56,143 bases of DNA from an uncultured Oscillospiraceae bacterium (GTDB taxonomy: Bacteria > Bacillota > Clostridia > Oscillospirales > Oscillospiraceae). Shown here piece by piece: positions 48,206 through 56,143 of the stretch (position 1 is the stretch's first letter; every line of letters begins with the position of its first letter). Where the stretch lies: NCBI GenBank assembly GCA_947584295.1, contig CANPWM010000005.1:1-56143 (forward strand). Reading direction: 5' to 3'. Below the pieces are notes generated by a model, which saw nothing but the letters and a program-made list of their open reading frames with translations, searched no databases and had not been told where the DNA came from. The translations under genes and the position numbers were made by a program.

Positions 48206-50521
48206 TCAGAAAAAAGCCCTTGCCAGAAGCGTCGCCACCTCCGCCCTGGTCATCTCCTGCCGGGGCATCAGCTTCCCGTCGGAGCCTTGGACAAGCCCGG
48301 TCAAAACAAGGCTCTCCGTGGCGTCCACGGCATAGGAGGCCACATCGGCGGCGTCGGAAAAGCCCGCAAGCGCGCTTTCCTCCGGCTCCGGCAGCTCCCG
48401 CCTCAGCAGGTCGTGGAGAAGCCGGTACAGGATCGTAAAGCCCTGCTCCCGCGTCAGATGGCCCTCCGGGTCGAAGGAGCCGTCGTCCGTCCCCAGGATC
48501 AGGCCGGAGGACTGCGACCAGGCCGCCTGGTCATAGTACCACGTCCCCTGGGCCACGTCCGGGAAAGTGCAGGGGGTCTGCGCGGGGGGCTTTTCGAGGA
48601 AATTCCAGATCATCGTCACAAAGGCCGCCCGGGTGATGACCCCGTCGGGATCGAAGCGGTTATCGCCCACCCCGTTGACGGCGTTATGGTCGTAGAGGAG
48701 CTTGATGCTGGCCTCCGCCCAATGTCCGGCGATGTCGGAGAAGCTGTCGGGCTTTTTGAAGCTGACGGGAACCGTCGCCTGACAGTTCCCCAGCGATACA
48801 GTCAGCTCGCCGTTATACACACTGCCCCTTGTCAGCGTCAGAACGCCCTCTGTGACCGTTCCCAGCCCTTCGGTAAGGGTAAACACGGCCTGTGACAAGT
48901 CCACCGCTACGGGCCTTGAAAGCCGCGTGGCGGAAAGGGCCAGGCTGATCGCCGTGTCCGCCTCCAGCCCCGTGACGGCGGGCGCCTTTCCGGTGGCGGC
49001 GTCCGTCAGCGTCAGCGTGTCCACCGTATCCGTCACATGGACGGCGGCCTGCCCGACGATCCCGGCGGAGGGGGACGAAACCGTGATGGTATCCACTCCC
49101 GCGGCGCCGGCTGTATAAACGCCGTTTTCAACGGATCCGTTCAGGCAGGAGAATACAATATCCTCCGGGAGCGGCGCGGGCAGGCCCGCGCTGTCTGTGG
49201 CAAGGGCGGTCAGGGGCATGGAACTGCCTGCCAGGATAAACGTGCCGTCCTCCTGAAGATGGAGCCTTGCGGCTTTGCCGGAGGGCGCTTCATCGGACAC
49301 AAAGAGTATGTAGGTGGCGCATTTCCTGACGGCACCGGAGGGCCTGTTTACAATGGCGCAGTGTTCCTGCCCGGGGAGCCTGACGCTCATGACGGTGGAG
49401 CCGCCGCCGTCCAGGTTGATGACCTCACTGCACCCCCGGGCGATAAGGTCGGCGGCGATGTTCTCCAACAGCGCGCCGTTGGAGTAGCTGCTGCGCCGCC
49501 CGTCCACGGCGTAGGCGATGATACTGCCGTCCTGCTTGATCCCCAGCGCCGTTCGGGGGTGGACGGCGACAAGCGCCTGATCCCAGCCGGAGCTGTCGGT
49601 CATTTCCCCCTCGTGTACCAGCAGGTCGCCGCAGCCGGTGGCGTACCACGCGCCCGCAAGGCGCTCATCGGAGCAGGTGGTCTTCAGGGTGACAATGTCC
49701 CCTACGCTGAAATTCTCATACGCCAGGGGGAAGGCGCTGGCGGCCTGGGCGGTCAGCACCATGTACCCGTCCTTCAGGGGGAAGTCCTTCCCGGCGGGAA
49801 TGACCTGCTCCACCTGGAGGGACATTTCGCCTGAGACGGTCATCGTCCCCTCAAGGATGCGGAAAACTACGCCCCAGCCGTCAAGGCTTGTCCCGGTGGA
49901 GACGCTGTCGTAGCCCGTATCGTAGAGGAAAATACCGCTTCCGGCCATGCGGACCTTGTTGAACTGGTGGACCTCCACCGTTTTCCCGGCGTTGGAGTGG
50001 ACTTCCCCGGTAAGGCCGTCCACCGTCTCCCCGCCGCCCAGATTCTCCAGGGTGATGTCTATGACCGGGTGATCGGAGAAGAACGCGCCGTTTTCATCAA
50101 AGCCCAGCATATTCTCGTCGCTGTTGTTGGAGAGGTACCGCCCCTCCGCGATAACGGCCCCCAGGGGGAGGCTTCTGGAGCTGTAAAAAAAGTCGGCGTT
50201 GATACCGCCCAGGACGTTAAGGCCCCGCTTTTCGGCGTTGGCGATCACGTCGTCGATGGTCATAAAGTCGTTGATCACGTCCCCAAAGGCGACGATGGGA
50301 TATACCGCTCCTCCGGCGGTAGTCTCCAGGGAGAAGGTCTCCACGCGCTTGCCTTTGGAATTGGTGAGAATGGCGTTGCCGAAATAAAATCCGTCGGCGA
50401 TTTCCGCGTAATGCTCGTAATTTGTCTCCCCGGTGGGAGCCAACGGCGCGGCGTAAGCCGCCGTAAAGGTGGACAGAATCGCAAGGGCCAGGAGCAGGGA
50501 TAGAAAACGTTTGCTTTTCAT
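48206..50521 (-). CDS. Secreted phosphodiester glycosidase (NAGPA) protein with SLH domains
   Basis: 771 residues. Signal peptide (RFLSLLLALAILSTFTAAYA), NAGPA domain to about residue 410 (HPRTALGIKQDGSIIAYAVDG; GCSEVINLDGGGSTVMSVR), an Ig-like or beta-rich middle, and three C-terminal SLH motifs (FSDIAGHWAEASIKLL; FPDVAQGTWYYDQAAWSQSSG; FSDAADVASYAVDATESL) that anchor proteins to secondary wall polymer. A cell-surface enzyme acting on glycan phosphodiesters is likely; substrate unknown. ATG 50521 has no strong ribosome site (GAGGTTACCAA). Related by domain to the protein at 13497. Confidence 0.87.
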   Translation of the reverse strand: MKSKRFLSLLLALAILSTFTAAYAAPLAPTGETNYEHYAEIADGFYFGNAILTNSKGKRVETFSLETTAGGAVYPIVAFGDVINDFMTIDDVIANAEKRGLNVLGGINADFFYSSRSLPLGAVIAEGRYLSNNSDENMLGFDENGAFFSDHPVIDITLENLGGGETVDGLTGEVHSNAGKTVEVHQFNKVRMAGSGIFLYDTGYDSVSTGTSLDGWGVVFRILEGTMTVSGEMSLQVEQVIPAGKDFPLKDGYMVLTAQAASAFPLAYENFSVGDIVTLKTTCSDERLAGAWYATGCGDLLVHEGEMTDSSGWDQALVAVHPRTALGIKQDGSIIAYAVDGRRSSYSNGALLENIAADLIARGCSEVINLDGGGSTVMSVRLPGQEHCAIVNRPSGAVRKCATYILFVSDEAPSGKAARLHLQEDGTFILAGSSMPLTALATDSAGLPAPLPEDIVFSCLNGSVENGVYTAGAAGVDTITVSSPSAGIVGQAAVHVTDTVDTLTLTDAATGKAPAVTGLEADTAISLALSATRLSRPVAVDLSQAVFTLTEGLGTVTEGVLTLTRGSVYNGELTVSLGNCQATVPVSFKKPDSFSDIAGHWAEASIKLLYDHNAVNGVGDNRFDPDGVITRAAFVTMIWNFLEKPPAQTPCTFPDVAQGTWYYDQAAWSQSSGLILGTDDGSFDPEGHLTREQGFTILYRLLHDLLRRELPEPEESALAGFSDAADVASYAVDATESLVLTGLVQGSDGKLMPRQEMTRAEVATLLARAFF

Positions 50522-50585
50522 TTGGTAACCTCGGTAAAGTGTCTATGTCTACGCGTTTCTTGTATCTATATCTATATCTGTGGGC

Positions 50586-53251
<2,666 letters not shown>

Positions 53252-53308
53252 GACCCCACCCCCGGTGGAGTATATGCGGCGAACGGCTCGAATTTTACCG
53301 GGAAGCCG

Positions 53309-54559
53309 TCAGTTTATAAGGCTGTCAAGCCCGCTGAGTACCCCCAGCTTGCCCGCCTCGTAGGTGATGCCCCCCTGCATGTAGGCGGTATACGGCTCCC
53401 GCATGGGGCCGTCGCAGGAAAGCTCAATGGACGCGCCCTGGACAAACGTCCCGGCGGCCATGATGACCTTGTCCTCATATCCCGGCATATCCCACGGCTC
53501 CGGCGTCACATAGGAGTCCACCGGGGAGCCGAACTGGATGCCCTTGCAGAACTGGATCAGAAGCTCCGGCTTTCCGAAGTCGATGGATTGGATAATATCG
53601 CTGCGGGGCGCGTCATAGGCCGGCCGGGAGCTGAAGCCCAACAGCTCGGTCATGCGGGCGGCAAAAACGGCGGTTTTCAGCGCCTGGGCCGTCACATGGG
53701 GGGCCATAAAGAGGCCCTGGTAAAAGAGCCTCGATCCATAGGGCGAACAGCCGCACTCCCCGCCGATCCCGGGGACGGTCAGGCGCATGGCGGCGGCGTC
53801 CACAAGCTCGCTCCGCCCCGCCACATAGCCCCCCGTGGGCGCAAGGCCCCCGCCGGGATTCTTGATAAGCGACCCGGCGCACAGATCCGCCCCCACCTCG
53901 CAGGGTTCTCGCGTCTCCGTAAACTCGCCGTAGCAGTTATCTACGATCACAGCGGCCTTTTGGTTAACATAATGTACCGCCTCGCAGAGCTTTCCGATTA
54001 TGTCAACCGACAGGGCCGGTCTGGTGGCGTAGCCGGAGGAGCGTTGAAGCTCCACAGCCCGGACGGCGGGATCGGCGGCGGCCCTTTTGACGGCCTCCAG
54101 ATCCGGCGTCCCGTCGGGCAGAAGATCCACCTGGGCGTAGTTGATGCCGTACTGGCGCATATTCCCGGGGTAGTCCCCGGTGAGGCCGATAACGCTCTGG
54201 AGGGTGTCGTAGGGCGCGCCGGTGGCGGCCAGGAGCGTGTCCCCGGGCCTCAGCGCGGCGAAGAGGGCGGCGGCGATGGCGTGGGTGCCGTTGACAAAAG
54301 TCTGCCGCACCAGCGCCTTCTCCGCGCCGAACACATCGGCCCATATAAGCTCCAGCGTGTCCCGGCCCTGATCGTCGTACCCGTAGCCGGTGGTTCCGGC
54401 GAACATGGGGGCGCTGACGCGCCTCTCCTGGAAGGCGCGCAGGACCTTGGCGGTGTTGGCGGCGCTGACCCTGTCGATCCCGCGAAAGATCTCCTGGGTA
54501 TCCGCCTCTGCCCGGTCAGCCAGGGCCAGAAGCCTGGGGGAAAAATCAGTCTTATTCAT
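53309..54559 (-). CDS. PLP-dependent methionine gamma-lyase/aluminium-resistance family enzyme
   Basis: 416 residues, PF06838-type fold-type I PLP enzyme. PLP-binding Lys in AGSLIKNPGGGLAPTGGY; cofactor Asp in VIVDNCYGEF; phosphate-binding region FVNGTHAIAAALF. Related to cystathionine beta-lyase/methionine gamma-lyase enzymes, but the physiological reaction of this family is not settled; the aluminium-resistance name is historical. ATG 54559 overlaps the murD stop as TGATG, so it is translationally coupled with murD. Linked to cell wall genes only by position. Confidence 0.85.
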   Translation of the reverse strand: MNKTDFSPRLLALADRAEADTQEIFRGIDRVSAANTAKVLRAFQERRVSAPMFAGTTGYGYDDQGRDTLELIWADVFGAEKALVRQTFVNGTHAIAAALFAALRPGDTLLAATGAPYDTLQSVIGLTGDYPGNMRQYGINYAQVDLLPDGTPDLEAVKRAAADPAVRAVELQRSSGYATRPALSVDIIGKLCEAVHYVNQKAAVIVDNCYGEFTETREPCEVGADLCAGSLIKNPGGGLAPTGGYVAGRSELVDAAAMRLTVPGIGGECGCSPYGSRLFYQGLFMAPHVTAQALKTAVFAARMTELLGFSSRPAYDAPRSDIIQSIDFGKPELLIQFCKGIQFGSPVDSYVTPEPWDMPGYEDKVIMAAGTFVQGASIELSCDGPMREPYTAYMQGGITYEAGKLGVLSGLDSLIN

Positions 54560-55929
54560 CACGCAAGCCCCATCACGATCTCTTTGAAGGTATTGCCCCG
54601 CTCGGCGAAATTCCTGAACCGGTCAAAGGAGGTGCAGGCCGGGGACAAAATCACAATGTCGCCCTCCCCCGCCGCGGCGCTGGCCGCCAGCACGGCCTCC
54701 TTGAAGTCGTCTTTTCTGAGGATCGGCCCCTCAAAGCCCGCGTCCAGCGCGGCCTTTTCGATCTTCTCCGCGGTGAGGCCGGTGAGGACAAGCGCCTTCA
54801 CATGCTCCCTGATGTCCTCCCCCAAGGTGTCGAAGGGAACGCCCTTGTCCTTGCCTCCGGCGATCAGAATGACCTTCTGCTCAAAGGAGCGCAGGCCCGC
54901 CCTGGTGCGGGAGGGCGAGGAGGCGATGGAGTCGTTATAATATTTTACCCCCCGCAGCTCCCGTACAAGCTCGATCCTGTGTTCCACGCCCCGGAAGCTC
55001 CTGGCGGTGTTGACCATGGACGCGTTATCGACCGTCCCGTAGAGCAGGGCAAAAGCGCCCAGATAGTTCTCCACGTTGTGGTCGCCGGGAATGAAGATCT
55101 CCCCCGCCTCCATGAGCTTTTCCGTCCTGCCGTTCAGGGCGGCGTAGATCGTCCCGTTTTCGCAGAAAGCCCCGTTCTCCACCGTGTCCCGCCGGGAGAA
55201 AAACCTGACGCCCTCCCCCGCCCGGGCGGCGAAGGCGCGGGTGATGTCATTGTCGGCGTTCAGTACCACCACCTCCGGGTGGGGTACGTTCTGGAAGATG
55301 TTTCGCTTGGCGTCCACATACTCGTCCATGCTCTTGTGTTTGTCCAGGTGATTGGGGGCCACGTTGGTCACCAATGCCCTGGCGGGGGACTTTTTCATGG
55401 TCATCAGCTGGAAGGAGGACAGCTCCAGCACCGCCACGTCCTCCGGCTTCATGTCGTCCGCTTTGTCCAAAAGGGGCGTACCGATGTTGCCGCCCACGTG
55501 GACGGTTCTGCCCGCGGCCTTCAGCATCTCGGCGATGACCGTAGTGGTGGTGGTCTTCCCGTCGGAGCCGGTGACGGCGTAAATGGGACACGGACACACC
55601 TCAAAAAAGGCCTCCATCTCGCTGGTGAGCGCCGCCCCGTTTTTAACGGCCCTGGCGATCTCCGGCTCGTGGGGCATGACCCCCGGCGAGCGGAAAATTA
55701 CGTCAGCCTCGATATCCTTCAGGTACTCCTCCCCGGTGATGATCCTGCACCCATGCTCCAAAAGCTCCGTGGCGGTCTCGCCCAACCGCTCAGGGCCCGC
55801 GGCGTCACGGACGGTAAGCTCGATGCCCGCCCTGAGAAGCAGCCGCACCAGCGGCCTGTTGCTGACGCCAAGGCCAATGACGGTGACGCGCTTGCCCCGG
55901 AGGGAATCAATATACTGCGAAAGTGTCAT
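54559..55929 (-). CDS. murD: UDP-N-acetylmuramoyl-L-alanine--D-glutamate ligase
   Basis: 456 residues, the standard length. Adds D-Glu to UDP-MurNAc-L-Ala in peptidoglycan synthesis. N-terminal Rossmann-like part (RVTVIGLGVSNRPLVRLLL), P-loop GSDGKTTTTTVIAEML, central motifs NVAPNHLDKH and HNVENYLGAFAL, and C-terminal YYNDSIASSPSRTRAGLRSF with LIAGGKDKG. ATG 55929 follows AAGGAGCGCATC. It stands apart from other mur/dcw genes. Confidence 0.95.
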   Translation of the reverse strand: MTLSQYIDSLRGKRVTVIGLGVSNRPLVRLLLRAGIELTVRDAAGPERLGETATELLEHGCRIITGEEYLKDIEADVIFRSPGVMPHEPEIARAVKNGAALTSEMEAFFEVCPCPIYAVTGSDGKTTTTTVIAEMLKAAGRTVHVGGNIGTPLLDKADDMKPEDVAVLELSSFQLMTMKKSPARALVTNVAPNHLDKHKSMDEYVDAKRNIFQNVPHPEVVVLNADNDITRAFAARAGEGVRFFSRRDTVENGAFCENGTIYAALNGRTEKLMEAGEIFIPGDHNVENYLGAFALLYGTVDNASMVNTARSFRGVEHRIELVRELRGVKYYNDSIASSPSRTRAGLRSFEQKVILIAGGKDKGVPFDTLGEDIREHVKALVLTGLTAEKIEKAALDAGFEGPILRKDDFKEAVLAASAAAGEGDIVILSPACTSFDRFRNFAERGNTFKEIVMGLA

Positions 55930-55963
55930 GATGCGCTCCTTGAAGATGATGATAGATAAAATC

Positions 55964-55992
55964 ATTATACACCATCTTCTTGAAATTTGCAA
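55964..55992 (-). promoter_or_regulatory. Sigma-A promoter of murD
   Basis: Minus strand TTGCAA (55987-55992 complement), 17-bp spacer, TATAAT (55964-55969 complement), 35 bases upstream of the start codon; divergent from rnpB. Confidence 0.8.
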
Positions 55993-55998
55993 TTGTGT

Positions 55999-56037
55999 TT
56001 GACAAACACCGGGGAATGATTTAAAATATTCCCCGGT
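55999..56037 (+). promoter_or_regulatory. rnpB promoter with 10-bp dyad around the -10
   Basis: TTGACA (55999-56004), 17-bp spacer, TAAAAT (56022-56027). ACCGGGGAAT (56008-56017) and ATTCCCCGGT (56028-56037) form a perfect inverted repeat that encloses the -10. Confidence 0.75.
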
Positions 56038-56143
56038 GACCGGGCCGGACAGCCGCGGGCGCTAACGCGCGTGAGGAAAGTCCGGGCTCCACAGGGCAAG
56101 GATAACGGGTAACACCCGCCAGGGGCGACCCTCGGACAAGTGC
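56038..56143 (+). ncRNA. rnpB: RNase P RNA (class A), 3'-truncated by window edge
   Basis: The 5' portion of bacterial RNase P RNA is clear: GACCGGGCCGGACAGCCGCG, then the conserved GAGGAAAGTCCGGGCTCCAC and AGGGCAAGGATAACGGGTAA. This covers P1-P4 5' strand and part of the specificity domain; the rest is beyond the window. The exact 5' end, about 56034-56038, is inferred from promoter spacing and pairing. It processes the 5' ends of tRNA precursors. Confidence 0.93.

Noticed and set aside
53963-53972. A twelfth GTTAACATAA copy
   Set aside because: A single copy inside the coding sequence of the PF06838 enzyme, explained by codons; not counted with the leader clusters.

Overview
The window looks like a chromosomal segment of a GC-rich, spore-forming, fermentative Firmicute, most likely class Clostridia and near the Oscillospiraceae (Oscillibacter/Flavonifractor-type). 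The evidence is sporulation genes (SpoIIM, CwlD, YunB, CotJ), an NADH-linked trimeric [FeFe]-hydrogenase, SLH-domain surface protein, strong GGAGG ribosome binding sites and consensus sigma-A promoters. Species is inferred from gene content only.

Layout. 1-5 kb: end of a LacI-type regulator, an XRE regulator, a MATE exporter under a dyad operator, a nitrilase-family amidohydrolase and a membrane-anchored GDPD. 5-9.4 kb: a hydC-hydB-hydA operon. 9.4-13.5 kb: a membrane protein with an overlapping XRE gene, then a GntR(YtrA)-ABC transporter operon. 13.5-19 kb: an NAGPA-domain protein, tgt, yajC, a TIGR04086-type protein, spoIIM and xerD. 19-23.6 kb (minus strand): nadB-nadC, a putative zinc metalloprotein and a second tyrosine recombinase.

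23,687-31,223 is the most unusual part: a 7.5-kb, comparatively AT-rich element flanked by a perfect 32-bp direct repeat. It has the module order of a filamentous phage (inovirus). It encodes a Zot/pI-type ATPase, a run of 41-73 residue one-TM proteins, a pVIII-sized coat candidate, a large signal-peptide/C-terminal-anchor protein resembling an adsorption protein, an SSB-like protein, and a Rep_2 (pMV158 RepB-type) rolling-circle initiator. Upstream of rep lies an origin with iterons and a hairpin whose loop carries ACTACGAC, the pMV158-type nick sequence. An XRE repressor is expressed from overlapping divergent promoters filled with ACACGGAWTCCGTGT operators, which recur at a third promoter near the right end. 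No integrase lies between the repeats. The left repeat overlaps a dyad 86 bp upstream of the resident tyrosine recombinase gene, so the element probably uses a host recombinase.

31.2-43 kb: radA and cwlD (minus), then a ten-gene Mrp/Mbh-like cation antiporter operon (plus) with four large antiporter-like subunits and no hydrogenase module. 43-56 kb: a BlaR1/BlaI-like pair, a fused CotJA-CotJB gene with cotJC, a GltD-like flavoprotein, an NAGPA-SLH surface protein, ligA, yunB, a PF06838 PLP enzyme, murD, and the 5' part of the RNase P RNA cut by the window end.

A decamer family, GTTWACATAA (W = A/T), forms clusters upstream of the GDPD gene, spoIIM-xerD and radA. It resembles the XerD half-site of dif. 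No CRISPR array, IS element or intact canonical tRNA was seen. All assignments come from reading motifs by eye; no database search was run.
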